Assembly (NCBI RefSeq): GCF_035917235.1
Contig: NZ_CP108423.1
Coordinates: 5,299,501 to 5,363,500, forward strand
Reading direction: 5' to 3'
Origin: Streptomyces sp. NBC_01294
Lineage (GTDB): Bacteria > Actinomycetota > Actinomycetes > Streptomycetales > Streptomycetaceae
Length of the DNA stretch: 64,000 bases
Position numbers and translations under genes: made by a program. The notes below the pieces were generated by a model that was not told where the DNA came from, ran no database searches, and saw only the letters and a program-made list of their open reading frames with translations. Shown in pieces: positions 1 through 7,750 of this stretch. Position 1 is the first letter of the stretch, and every line of letters begins with the position of its first letter.

Positions 1-93
1 CCCGACCACCACGTCGCCTGGCGCAGCACGGACGCCGGGGAGGACCCGGAGCAGATCCTGGCCGAGGTGTTCGCGGCCCTCCTGGACCGCTGA
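1..93 (+). CDS. C-terminal end of an FAD-dependent aromatic hydroxylase (partial)
   Basis: The window opens inside a plus-strand reading frame that stops at 91-93. The 30 visible residues begin PDHHVAWRS and end in an amphipathic helix (AEVFAALLDR). This resembles the last strand and helix of the thioredoxin-like C-terminal domain of PgaE/JadH-type flavin hydroxylases, where a RPDGYVAW-like motif precedes the terminal helix; several full-length relatives lie further right. It suggests the cluster continues to the left of the window. The call rests on this short tail only, so the family is likely but the substrate is unknown. Confidence 0.5.
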   Translation, partial: PDHHVAWRSTDAGEDPEQILAEVFAALLDR

Positions 94-137
94 CCGCCGA
101 ACCCGCCCTGACCGCCGACCGCTGACAGGGAAACGAG

Positions 138-172
138 AAGTGGCCGTGCCCGATCCTCGGGCACGGCCACTT
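138..172. terminator. Hairpin terminator between convergent genes
   Basis: A perfect 16-bp inverted repeat (138-153 with 157-172, loop TCC) is followed by a short T-run. It lies between the partial hydroxylase gene ending at 93 and the opposing hemY-like gene ending at 210, so it probably serves the left gene and perhaps both. Confidence 0.75.
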
Positions 173-179
173 TCTGTGC

Positions 180-199
180 CCGGAACGGATCCGTTCCGG
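180..199. repeat. 20-bp perfect palindrome
   Basis: CCGGAACGGA is followed immediately by its reverse complement. It sits ten bases past the stop codon of the minus-strand hemY-like gene. It may be a loopless terminator element or a protein-binding site; nothing else identifies its role. Confidence 0.5.
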
Positions 200-209
200 G
201 CGGCTTTCC

Positions 210-1688
210 TCAGACTCCGACCGCGACCGAACGGGTGGCGGCTTCCTTCTTCAGCCAGGTGAGGACCTGGTCGGCGGCCTTGCGCGCCGTGGTCATGCAG
301 ACGCCGACGCCCACGCCGTCGTACAGGGCGCCGCACACCGCGAGTCCGGGCTGCGTCGCCACCGACTCGCGGATCCGCTTCACCCGGTCCAGGTGGCCGA
401 CGGTGTACTGCGGCAGGGCGTCGTCCCAGCGGCTCACCCGGGTCGCCACCGGACCGCCGGTCACTCCGGTGGCCGCGGCGAGCTCGGCCGCCGCCACCGC
501 CACGAGATCGGCGTCGTCGCGCTGCAGCAGGTGCTCCTCGCCGAACCGCCCGAGCGCGCAGCGGACGATCTCCACCTCGCCCGCCAGGTGCGGCCACTTC
601 ACCGTCGTGAAGGTGACTTCCTTGACCAGCTTCCCCTCCACCGCGGGCACCCGGTAGGCGGCGTACCCCCGGCCGGCGAGCCCGCCGGGGAACGCCGCGC
701 GGGGGTAGGCGAGGGTGACCGTGGCCACGCTCGCGTACGGGACCTCGGCGAGCGCCGAGACGGCGGCGCCGGTCCCGGGCACCCCGGCGAGCAGCCGGCT
801 CGCGGGGCCGGCCGGAACCGCGACGATGACGGCGTCCGCCTCGATGTACTCCGGGTCGGTGACCGGGCCCAGCGTCAGCCGCCAGCCGTCCGCGGTCCGC
901 GCCAGCTCCCTGACGGCCGCCCCGGTGCGCAGCGACGCGTCCGGCGCCGCTGCCAGTACGTCCCGTACGAGCGCGGGCGGCAGCGAACCGAACCCGCCCT
1001 CGAGGGTGGCGACGCTCACCGGCGGCGGCTTCTCCCCCTCCGCGAGCTGCGGCGTCAGCGAGCCCGCCGCGTCCGCGAGCGAGACGTGACTGCGGGCCGC
1101 CATGGCCAGCGGGGTCAGCGTGGCCTCGAACGACAGGTCCTCGGCACGGCCGGAGAACACACCGGCGAGGAACGGGTCGACGAGGCGGTCGACGACCTCC
1201 TGGCCGAGCCGCCCCCCGACGTACGACGCGACCGAGACGTCGCCGTCCCGGTCGAACGAGGGCAGTGCGAGATCCTGCCGCGCGCGGTCGAGGCCGGCGG
1301 CGGACAGCACGCCGGACCGGGCGAGGTCGTCCAGGTCACAGGGCACGCCCATGAACTGGCGGTCGGGCTGCTGCCGGATCTCGTCCCTGGTCCAGATCGC
1401 CGACGCGGTGACACCGGCCGACATGATGCGGTCGCCGAGCCCGGCTTCCTTGATCAGTCCGGTGGTCTTGCGGCGGTTGGCGTACAGCGACTCGGCGCCC
1501 TCGTCGACCGCGACGCCCGCCACCTCGGAGACCGACAGCTTCCCGCCGATCCGCGAGGACCCCTCCAAGAGCGTCACCCGGACCGGCTCGTTGCGCAGAT
1601 GGAACGCCGCCGACAGTCCCGCGATACCACCCCCGACGATGACCACATGGGGCTTGCCGCTCGCCTGATCCCGTTCGCTCCCAGCCAT
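210..1688 (-). CDS. Protoporphyrinogen/coproporphyrinogen oxidase homolog (HemY/HemG-like)
   Basis: A 492-aa flavoprotein of the family that oxidises porphyrinogens to porphyrins. An N-terminal FAD-binding GGGIAG motif lies at residues 19-24 and a typical C-terminal FAD-contact segment (CGALYDGVGVGVCMTTA) near the end. Length and domain plan match bacterial HemY throughout. The ATG at 1688 has AAGGAG upstream. It is read in the same direction as the two flavin hydroxylases at 1810-4825 and lies downstream of them, so it could be cotranscribed. Housekeeping hemY in Streptomyces normally sits with other haem genes; none are here. A cluster copy could supply haem, replace a sensitive enzyme, or oxidise the polyketide. 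The family is clear, the local role is not. Confidence 0.8.
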   Translation of the reverse strand: MAGSERDQASGKPHVVIVGGGIAGLSAAFHLRNEPVRVTLLEGSSRIGGKLSVSEVAGVAVDEGAESLYANRRKTTGLIKEAGLGDRIMSAGVTASAIWTRDEIRQQPDRQFMGVPCDLDDLARSGVLSAAGLDRARQDLALPSFDRDGDVSVASYVGGRLGQEVVDRLVDPFLAGVFSGRAEDLSFEATLTPLAMAARSHVSLADAAGSLTPQLAEGEKPPPVSVATLEGGFGSLPPALVRDVLAAAPDASLRTGAAVRELARTADGWRLTLGPVTDPEYIEADAVIVAVPAGPASRLLAGVPGTGAAVSALAEVPYASVATVTLAYPRAAFPGGLAGRGYAAYRVPAVEGKLVKEVTFTTVKWPHLAGEVEIVRCALGRFGEEHLLQRDDADLVAVAAAELAAATGVTGGPVATRVSRWDDALPQYTVGHLDRVKRIRESVATQPGLAVCGALYDGVGVGVCMTTARKAADQVLTWLKKEAATRSVAVGV

Positions 1689-1809
1689 TCCACCAGCTCC
1701 TTCATGGTTACGGTGTCGTAGAGCCGTCCCCGCGCCGACGGGCGGCGCTGGGACAGGTTTTGGCAGTCTTTCCGGGAACCCCCGAACCCCGGTCGAGGGC
1801 GGCTGGACC

Positions 1810-3279
1810 CTAAACGCCGGCCGTGCCGAACCAGCGGTGGAGGGCCTCGGTGAGGTCGTCGGTGGTGCCGGGGGAGGTCCAGGCGACGTAGCCGTCGGGG
1901 CGGATGAGGACGGTGTCGAGGGCGGGGTCGGGCCGGGTGGTCCAGGTGCCGGTGACTGTGTCGATCCGGTCGGCGAGGTCGTTCGCGAGCTGTCCGGTCG
2001 TGGCGTCGGTCGTGCTGCCGGTGGTGATGAGCAGGCCGCGTCCGGTGTGCAGGAGGTCGGCGATGCGGGTGCGGGTGCCGTCGGGGAGGGTGAGTTCGCG
2101 TTCCGGCGGCATGCGCAGGCCGAGCAGGGGGTGGTCGCCCTTGCCCAGGTCGTAGCGGACGCCGAGGTTGCTCAGCATGCCGGCCAGGTGCTCGGCGGCG
2201 TCGGCGTGGGAGACCAGCTCGGCCATGATGTCGCGGACCGGGTCCATGTCCTCTCCGGTGAGCCGCAGTTCGATCGCCGCGCGGGCGTTGCGCGCCAACT
2301 GCTCCCCGATGGGGTGGCGTTCGGCGTGGTAGGTGTCGAGCAGACCCTCCGGCGCCCAGCCCTTGACCGTCGCCGCCAGCTTCCAGCCGAGGTTCACCGC
2401 GTCCTGGACGCCCACGCTCAGGCCCTGCGCCATGGCCGGGGGCTGCACGTGCGCGGCGTCGCCCGCCAGGAACACCCGGCCGCGCCGGTACGCGGCGGCG
2501 GCCCGTGAGGCGTCGGTGAAGCAGCTGATCCAGCGGCACGTCCCGTGGTGGATGGACTCGCCGGTGAGCCGCTGCCAGGCATCGGCGAGGTCGGCGAAGG
2601 TGAGCGAGTCCCGATCGCGCGGCGGCGTGCCGGCCTCGTGGACCACGACCCGGGTGACGCCGTTCTCCAGGTCCATCGCCATGACCATGCTGCCGCCCGG
2701 CAGGTCCTCGCCGATCCGCCGCTTGCGGGTGTCGATGCCGGTGACGTCGGCGGTGAAGAAGCCGCGCCGGCCGTCGGTGCCGGGGAAGCCGATCCCGGCC
2801 AGCTTGCGGACCGAACTCCGCCCGCCGTCACAGCCGATCAGGTAGCGGGCCGATTCCTCCCGGTGGCCCTCGGGGCCGTCGACGGTCACCACGACGGCGC
2901 CGTCGGTCTCGTGGAAGCCGGTCACCTCGTAGCCGCGCAGGATCGGCACGCCGAGTTCGGTCACCCAGCCCTCCAGCATCCGCTCGGTGCGGAACTGGGA
3001 GATGCCCCGGTGCCCGTAGTGGTCCTGCGCCAGCCCGCCGAGGTCGATGCGGACCCCGCCGAAGTGGCTGTCGGCGGGCTCGGTCGCGCCGAGCCGGCCG
3101 AGCAGGCCCCGCTGGTCGAAACACTCGGCGGTGCGCTTGGTGAAGCTCGCGCCGCGCGACTCCCGCGGCGGGGCGGGCAGCCGTTCGTAGACGACGACGT
3201 CCACGCCGCGGAGCTTGAGCTCGCCTGCCGTCATCAGCCCGACCGGGCCCGCTCCGACGACGATTACATCCCTGGCCAT
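1810..3279 (-). CDS. FAD-dependent aromatic polyketide hydroxylase (PgaE/JadH family)
   Basis: A 489-aa class A flavin monooxygenase expected to hydroxylate or otherwise oxidise the polycyclic polyketide with NAD(P)H and O2. The Rossmann GAGPVG motif is at residues 9-14, the second NAD(P)H/FAD motif (CDGGRS) near 155, the GDAAH flavin motif at 273-277, and a thioredoxin-like C-terminal domain follows. Length matches PgaE, JadH and AlpK-type enzymes. The ATG follows GAGGAG. It is downstream of a paralog (3329-4825) with which it shares near-identical 3' DNA. In angucycline pathways such enzymes act at C-6, C-12 or C-5; which position this one uses cannot be told from sequence alone. Confidence 0.85.
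   Translation of the reverse strand: MARDVIVVGAGPVGLMTAGELKLRGVDVVVYERLPAPPRESRGASFTKRTAECFDQRGLLGRLGATEPADSHFGGVRIDLGGLAQDHYGHRGISQFRTERMLEGWVTELGVPILRGYEVTGFHETDGAVVVTVDGPEGHREESARYLIGCDGGRSSVRKLAGIGFPGTDGRRGFFTADVTGIDTRKRRIGEDLPGGSMVMAMDLENGVTRVVVHEAGTPPRDRDSLTFADLADAWQRLTGESIHHGTCRWISCFTDASRAAAAYRRGRVFLAGDAAHVQPPAMAQGLSVGVQDAVNLGWKLAATVKGWAPEGLLDTYHAERHPIGEQLARNARAAIELRLTGEDMDPVRDIMAELVSHADAAEHLAGMLSNLGVRYDLGKGDHPLLGLRMPPERELTLPDGTRTRIADLLHTGRGLLITTGSTTDATTGQLANDLADRIDTVTGTWTTRPDPALDTVLIRPDGYVAWTSPGTTDDLTEALHRWFGTAGV
1820..2159. repeat. Long direct repeat, copy 1 (second copy 3358-3697)
   Basis: The 3' part of the hydroxylase gene at 1810 is almost identical base for base to the 3' part of the next gene, at a constant offset of 1538 bp. 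Similarity is again very high at 2313-2390 against 3851-3928. The intervening and 5' parts differ clearly. The mosaic suggests duplication followed by gene conversion of the C-terminal domain. Confidence 0.85.
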
Positions 3280-3328
3280 GCGTACGCTCCTCTTCTGCTG
3301 GGGGTTCCGTCGATGCCGCCGGTCACGG

Positions 3329-4825
3329 TCACCGGTCGGCGGGCTGCGGGACGCCGGCTGTGCCGAACCAGCGGTGGAGGGTCTCGGTGAGGTCGTCGGT
3401 GGTGCCGGGGGAGGTCCAGGCGACGTAGCCGTCGGGGCGGATGAGGACGGTGTCGAGGGCGGGGTCGGGCGGGGTGGTCCAGGTGCCGGTGACGGTGTCG
3501 ATCCGGTCGGCGAGGTCGTTCGCGAGCTGTCCGGCGGTGCTGTCCGCCGTGCTGCCGGTGGTGATGAGCAGGCCGCGTCCGGTGTGCAGGAGGTCGGCGA
3601 TGCGGGTGCGGGTGCCGTCGGGGAGGGTGAGTTCGCGTTCCGGCGGCATGCGCAGGCCGAGGAGGGGGTGGTCGCCCTTGCCCAGGCCGTAGCGGATGCC
3701 GAGGCCGCTGACGATCCCGGCGACCTGCTCCGCCGCTCCCTTGTGGGCCAGCAGCTCGCCCATGACCTCGCGGACCGGGTTCATGGTGTCCTCGCCGAGG
3801 TAGACCTTCGCCGCGGCCCGGGCGTTGCGGATCAACTCCCGTCCGACCGGGTGGCGTTCGGCGTGGTAGGTGTCGAGCAGACCCTCGGGCGCCCAGCCCT
3901 TGACCGTCGCCGCCAGCTTCCAGCCGAGGTTCGCGGCGTCCTGCAGGCCGGCGCTGAGTCCCCACGCGGCCAGCGGCGGGATCTCGTGCGCGGCGTCGCC
4001 CGCCAGGAGCACCCGGCCGCGCCGGTACTCCTCGGCCAGCGCGGCGGAGTTGCCGCAGGCCCACAGCCACTGGGGTTCCGCGTGGTGGATGGACTCGCCG
4101 GTGAGCTTCTGCCACGCGTCGGCCACCTGCGCGAACGTCAGCGACTCCGGGTCCGGACGGGCCGGCAGCGCCAGGTCGTGGATGACGACGCGGAAGCGGC
4201 CCTCGCCCAGCGGTGTGCACACGACCATGCTGCCGCCGGGGAGGCGCTCGCCGATGGGACGCGGGCGCAGGGCGACGCCGGTGATCTCCGCGGTGTACAT
4301 GCCCCGGGTGGCCTCCCAGCCGGGCGCCGGGATGCCGGCCAGCGCGCGGACGGTGCTTCCCGCGCCGTCGCAGCCGACCAGGTAGGCGGCGTGCTCCTCG
4401 CCGGGGCCGTCGGGGCCGGCGAAGGAGACCACGACGCCCTCGGGGGTCTCGCGCAGTGCGGTCACCTCGTGGCCGCGGCGCACCGGGACGCCGAGGTCGG
4501 CCAGCCAGCCGCTCAGTGCCTCCTCGGTCCTGGCCTGGGACAGACCGAGCACGCCGCTGTGGTCCTCGTCGAGCATGCCGAGGTCGAAGCGGACCCCGCC
4601 GAAGTGCCCCATGGGGCCCCAGCGGAACTCGCCCAGCCGGGGGAGCAGCCCGCGCTGGCCCAGGGATTCGGCGGCCCGCCGGTTGAAGCCGAGGGCGCGG
4701 GATTCCCCGCTCGGTGCGGGCAGTTTGTCGTAGACGACCACGTCCACTCCGCCGAGGCGGAGTTCCCCGGCCAGCATCAGGCCGACAGGCCCCGCGCCGA
4801 CCACTATGACGTCAGTTGTTTTCAT
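3329..4825 (-). CDS. FAD-dependent aromatic polyketide hydroxylase (PgaE/JadH family), paralog
   Basis: A 498-aa paralog of the gene at 1810-3279. It has GAGPVG near residue 10, a GCDGAGS second motif, GDAAH at 276-280 and the thioredoxin-like C-terminal domain. The ATG at 4825 was chosen because the Rossmann strand starts six residues later; the upstream in-frame extension has no matching family sequence. After GDAAH, where relatives have a conserved Gln (xQGLS), this protein has Trp (AAWGLS), which may alter the substrate or flavin pocket. It is the first gene after a divergent promoter region carrying the shared operator at 4921-4951 and probably leads an operon running to the hemY-like gene. 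Confidence 0.85.
   Translation of the reverse strand: MKTTDVIVVGAGPVGLMLAGELRLGGVDVVVYDKLPAPSGESRALGFNRRAAESLGQRGLLPRLGEFRWGPMGHFGGVRFDLGMLDEDHSGVLGLSQARTEEALSGWLADLGVPVRRGHEVTALRETPEGVVVSFAGPDGPGEEHAAYLVGCDGAGSTVRALAGIPAPGWEATRGMYTAEITGVALRPRPIGERLPGGSMVVCTPLGEGRFRVVIHDLALPARPDPESLTFAQVADAWQKLTGESIHHAEPQWLWACGNSAALAEEYRRGRVLLAGDAAHEIPPLAAWGLSAGLQDAANLGWKLAATVKGWAPEGLLDTYHAERHPVGRELIRNARAAAKVYLGEDTMNPVREVMGELLAHKGAAEQVAGIVSGLGIRYGLGKGDHPLLGLRMPPERELTLPDGTRTRIADLLHTGRGLLITTGSTADSTAGQLANDLADRIDTVTGTWTTPPDPALDTVLIRPDGYVAWTSPGTTDDLTETLHRWFGTAGVPQPADR
3358..3697. repeat. Long direct repeat, copy 2 (first copy 1820-2159)
   Basis: This is the second copy of the near-identical C-terminal coding segment shared by the two adjacent hydroxylase genes. 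It encodes the thioredoxin-like domain up to the RPDGYVAW motif. Confidence 0.85.
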
Positions 4826-4920
4826 ATTCAGGCCTTCTGCGCTGTGGCAATGGTTGGCCGTTGTGAAGCTACCCAGCGCCATGTTCGGCCGCAATGAGTC
4901 GAATGCGTGCGCCGGTGGAG

Positions 4921-4951
4921 CGTTCAACCGAGGAATTCTTGTGCTTGAACG
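4921..4951. promoter_or_regulatory. Candidate operator, shared motif copy 1
   Basis: CGTTCAA at 4921-4927 and TTGAACG at 4945-4951 form an inverted pair separated by 17 bases. Further half sites follow: ATGAACG at 4957-4963 and TTGAACG at 4965-4971. It lies between the divergent hydroxylase (start 4825) and SDR (start 5087) genes. The same arms with identical spacing occur at 8627-8657 and, with small changes, at 29481-29511. Confidence 0.6.
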
Positions 4952-4989
4952 CGGACATGAACGCTTGAACGCTGGGACCGAATGGCAAT

Positions 4990-5020
4990 GTAGGAGGTGC
5001 CCCCGACTTTCACCTCTTAC
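4990..5020. promoter_or_regulatory. Imperfect dyad next to a possible -10 box
   Basis: GTAGGAGGTG (4990-4999) faces CACCTCTTAC (5011-5020) with one mismatch. TACTAAT (5018-5024) overlaps its right arm and resembles a -10 element for the SDR gene at 5087. It could be an operator or a hairpin in the leader; evidence is positional only. Confidence 0.3.
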
Positions 5021-5086
5021 TAATCTGCGGGCATGAGAAATTCACGGGGCGCCTGAAGCAGAACGCCCCTCACGAAGGGAAAAGAC

Positions 5087-5815
5087 GTGCCGGTCGAGAA
5101 GATCGCGCTCATCACGGGCGCCAACAAGGGCATCGGATTCGCCATCGCGCGGCAGCTCGGTGAGCAGGGGATCGTCGTCCTCGTCGGTGCGCGGGACGAG
5201 GTGCTCGGCAAGCAGGCAGCCGACACGCTGGCCGGCGACGGCATCACGGCGGTACCGCTCCGGCTCGACGTGACCGACCCGGCCTCCGTGGCCGAGGCCG
5301 CCCGCGAGATCGAACGGCGGTACCGACGCCTGGACATCCTGGTGAACAACGCCGGCGTCGCGGGCGGTTTCACCGGGGCGTCGGGCGAGGCGACCGCCGC
5401 CGACCTGCGGGAGGTCTACGAGACCAACGTCTTCGGCGTGGTCACCGTGACCCACGCCCTGCTGCCGCTGCTGCGCCTCTCCCCGGCCGGCCGCGTCGTC
5501 AACCTGTCCAGCCACGTGGGGTCGCTGACCCTGAACTCGGATCCGGGGTCCCCGCTGGCGGGCCTCGACATGATCGCCTACCAGTCCTCGAAGACCGCGC
5601 TGAACGCGGTCACGGTCGCGTACGCGAAAGAGCTGCGCGGGACCCCGATCAAGGTCAACGCCGCCCTCCCCGGAGTGGTGGCCACCGACATCAACCACCA
5701 CCGCGGTCACCGGACACCAGCCGAAGGAGCGGTGATCGCGGTCCGGCTCGCCCTGCTGGACGAGGCCGGCCCGTCAGGCGCGTGCCTGGCGGACGACGGA
5801 CCCGTTCCGTGGTAG
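5087..5815 (+). CDS. Short-chain dehydrogenase/reductase
   Basis: A 242-aa classical SDR (carbonyl-reductase-like). It shows a TGANKGIG cofactor loop near residues 9-16, NNAG near residue 88, and a Ser-Tyr-Lys active site with Tyr and Lys in AYQSSK. The GTG start is preceded by GAAGGG. It is the first gene of a plus-strand run with the ACP (5844) and the NmrA-like protein (6210). It is distinct from the polyketide C-9 ketoreductase at 7751-8536, so it probably reduces a later ketone or quinone on the tailored polyketide or sugar. The exact substrate cannot be inferred. Confidence 0.8.
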   Translation: MPVEKIALITGANKGIGFAIARQLGEQGIVVLVGARDEVLGKQAADTLAGDGITAVPLRLDVTDPASVAEAAREIERRYRRLDILVNNAGVAGGFTGASGEATAADLREVYETNVFGVVTVTHALLPLLRLSPAGRVVNLSSHVGSLTLNSDPGSPLAGLDMIAYQSSKTALNAVTVAYAKELRGTPIKVNAALPGVVATDINHHRGHRTPAEGAVIAVRLALLDEAGPSGACLADDGPVPW

Positions 5816-5843
5816 CGCGGAACGGCATCAACAGAGAAGAGGA

Positions 5844-6119
5844 ATGGCTGTGCTCCAGATCACGATCAGCGACCTCCAGACCATCCTGCACCAGTGCGCG
5901 GGCGAGGCCGAGGACGCGCTGCCGCTCGAGCAGGCGCCCGACCGCCCCTTCGACGAGCTGGGGTACGACTCCCTCGCGCTGCTGGAGACGCACAGCAGGA
6001 TCGAGCGGGACTTCGGCGTCGAGCTCTCCGAGGACGAGGTCGGCCTGATGAACACCGCCCGGGAACTCGTCGAGTTCGTCAACTCGCTGCTGCAGCTGAA
6101 GGTGATGTCGGCGGTCTGA
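5844..6119 (+). CDS. Acyl carrier protein of the type II polyketide synthase
   Basis: A 91-aa ACP that would carry the growing poly-beta-keto chain on a phosphopantetheine arm. The attachment Ser is Ser43 in the GYDSLALLE motif; the four-helix pattern and acidic helix II (SRIERDFGVELSEDEV) fit type II polyketide ACPs. The ATG follows AGAGGA. Normally this gene sits beside KS-alpha and KS-beta, but here those are about 30 kb away at 35.6-38.1 kb. It is the only ACP gene seen in the window, so it is taken as the partner of that synthase. Confidence 0.92.
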   Translation: MAVLQITISDLQTILHQCAGEAEDALPLEQAPDRPFDELGYDSLALLETHSRIERDFGVELSEDEVGLMNTARELVEFVNSLLQLKVMSAV

Positions 6120-6209
6120 TCCCGTGACGGACCGAGGCCGTTCGCGGCCATCACAACCGATCGTCGCGCCGGGCGGGGACCCGGCGGACAACAGACATGG
6201 AGAGAGACA

Positions 6210-7088
6210 GTGACGGTTGAGGGAACGATCCTGGTGCTGGGCGGTACCGGCCGGCAGGGCGGGGCGGTGGCCCGCGAACTGCTGCGGCGCGGGCGGACCG
6301 TGCACGCCCTGGTCCGCGACCCGGGCAAGGAGGAGGCGCGGGCGCTCGCCGAGGCGGGCGCCGTCCTGGTCCGCGGCGACCTGGACGACGAGGCGTCGCT
6401 GGCGGCGGCGATGGAGGGCGTCCACGGGGTGTTCAGCGTCCAGACGTTCCGGGGACCGGGCGGGGTCGAGGCGGAGGAGCGCCAGGGCAGGGCGGTGGCC
6501 GACGCCGCGGTCCGCGCCGGGGTGGGGCACTTCGTCTACAGCTCGGTCGGCGGCGCGGACCGGGACACCCGGGTCCCGCACTTCGAGAGCAAGCTGAAGA
6601 TCGAGCAGTACCTGCAGACGCTGGACCTGCCGTTGACGGTGCTGCGGCCGGTCGCGTTCCACGACATCCTCCTCGACATAGCCCCGCGCGCGGTGGAGGG
6701 CGAGCTCGTCCTGTCCATGTGGCTGGACCCGGAGACCTCGGTGCAGCTCATCGCGCCGAGCGACATCGGCAAGTTCGCCGCGGACGCCTTCGAGGACCGG
6801 GACGGCTGGCTCGGCCGGGTGGTCGAGATCGCCGGCGACGACCTGACCGGACCCCAGATGGCCGCGGCGTTCGAGGCCGTGTCCGGTGTCCCGACCCGCT
6901 TCCGGCAGCTGCCCATCGAGCCGCTGCGCGCGGCCCGCGAGGACCTCGCCAACATGTTCGACTGGTTCGAGCGTGACGGCTACCACGCCGACCTGCCCGA
7001 ACTGCGCCGGATCAGGCCGGACCTCGTCTCCCTGGAGACCTGGCTGAGCACCCACTGGACCGCTCCCCTGGTTGCGTCCGGACACTGA
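6210..7088 (+). CDS. NmrA-family NAD(P)-binding protein, possible dimerising enzyme
   Basis: A 292-aa atypical SDR of the NmrA/HSCARG type. A Rossmann GGTGRQGG motif lies near residues 11-18 and the substrate-binding part follows (FVYSSVGGADRD near residue 110). There is no SDR Tyr-x3-Lys site in the usual place. The GTG start has GGAGAGA upstream. NmrA-like proteins in aromatic polyketide clusters have been linked to oxidative C-C dimerisation (ActVA-ORF4 in actinorhodin, and a homolog in the lomaiviticin cluster, as I recall). A dimerising role is therefore possible here; a quinone reductase role is the alternative. It ends only ten bases from the convergent gene at 7099. Confidence 0.75.
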   Translation: MTVEGTILVLGGTGRQGGAVARELLRRGRTVHALVRDPGKEEARALAEAGAVLVRGDLDDEASLAAAMEGVHGVFSVQTFRGPGGVEAEERQGRAVADAAVRAGVGHFVYSSVGGADRDTRVPHFESKLKIEQYLQTLDLPLTVLRPVAFHDILLDIAPRAVEGELVLSMWLDPETSVQLIAPSDIGKFAADAFEDRDGWLGRVVEIAGDDLTGPQMAAAFEAVSGVPTRFRQLPIEPLRAAREDLANMFDWFERDGYHADLPELRRIRPDLVSLETWLSTHWTAPLVASGH

Positions 7089-7098
7089 CCGGTGGACC

Positions 7099-7716
7099 TC
7101 AGGTGAAGATCGGATCGCGGGTGCGGGTGCGCTTGAGTTCGAAGAACCCGTCGGTCGCGGCCACGGCGAGCACACCGTCCCAGAGCTTCACCGCGGCTTC
7201 GCCGCGCGGGGTCGGTGTCACCACGGGGCCGAAGAACGCGACGTCCCCCACCGCGATGACAGGGGTGCCCACATCGGTGCCGACGCGGCCGATGCCGTCG
7301 TGGTGCGAAGCGCGCACCGCGGCGTCGAACGCGTCGGACCCGGCCGCGTCGGCGAGGGCGGGGTCGAGGCCCGAGGCGGCCAGGGCCGCCTCGTACGTGG
7401 CCCGTTCCTTGGGCGCCTTCGCCAGGTGGAACCGGGTGCCGAGTTCGGCGTACAGCCGGCCCAGCACCTCGGATCCGTGACGGTCCTCGGCGGCGGCGCA
7501 GATCCGTACCGGCTCCATGCGCAGGGCCAGGTCGCGGTGCCAGCGCTCGGGCAGGTCGGCGCGCCCCTCGTTGAGCACGGTCAGGCTCATGATGTGCCAG
7601 CGCAGGTCGAGGGGCCGTTGCCGCGCGACCTCGAGGATCCAGCGGGAGGTCAGCCACGCCCAGGGACAGGTCGGGTCGAACCAGAAGTCCACCGGGGTCG
7701 GGGTGTCGTGCGGCAA
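7099..7716 (-). CDS. DsbA-fold protein resembling mycothiol-dependent nitroreductase Rv2466c
   Basis: A 205-aa thioredoxin-fold protein that follows mycobacterial Rv2466c closely along its length (FWFDP, WITSRW-like, SHHDGIGRVGTDVGTP, FFELKRTRT near the end). Rv2466c uses a CPWC site with mycothiol. Here the site reads CPWA: Cys17 is kept but the second cysteine is Ala20. A one-cysteine protein could still form mixed disulfides with mycothiol or detoxify an electrophilic quinone or diazo product. It lies downstream of the ketoreductase gene on the same strand, 34 bp apart. The fold is sure; activity is inferred. Confidence 0.75.
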   Translation of the reverse strand: MPHDTPTPVDFWFDPTCPWAWLTSRWILEVARQRPLDLRWHIMSLTVLNEGRADLPERWHRDLALRMEPVRICAAAEDRHGSEVLGRLYAELGTRFHLAKAPKERATYEAALAASGLDPALADAAGSDAFDAAVRASHHDGIGRVGTDVGTPVIAVGDVAFFGPVVTPTPRGEAAVKLWDGVLAVAATDGFFELKRTRTRDPIFT

Positions 7717-7750
7717 CGTCGTCCTCCTTGATGTGTTCTGCGGGCGGGGA

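Noticed and set aside
3215..4897. Long plus-strand frame (560 codons) opposite the hydroxylase genes
   Set aside because: Antisense shadow of two clear flavin hydroxylase genes; composition is Gly/Val/Arg-rich with no domain.
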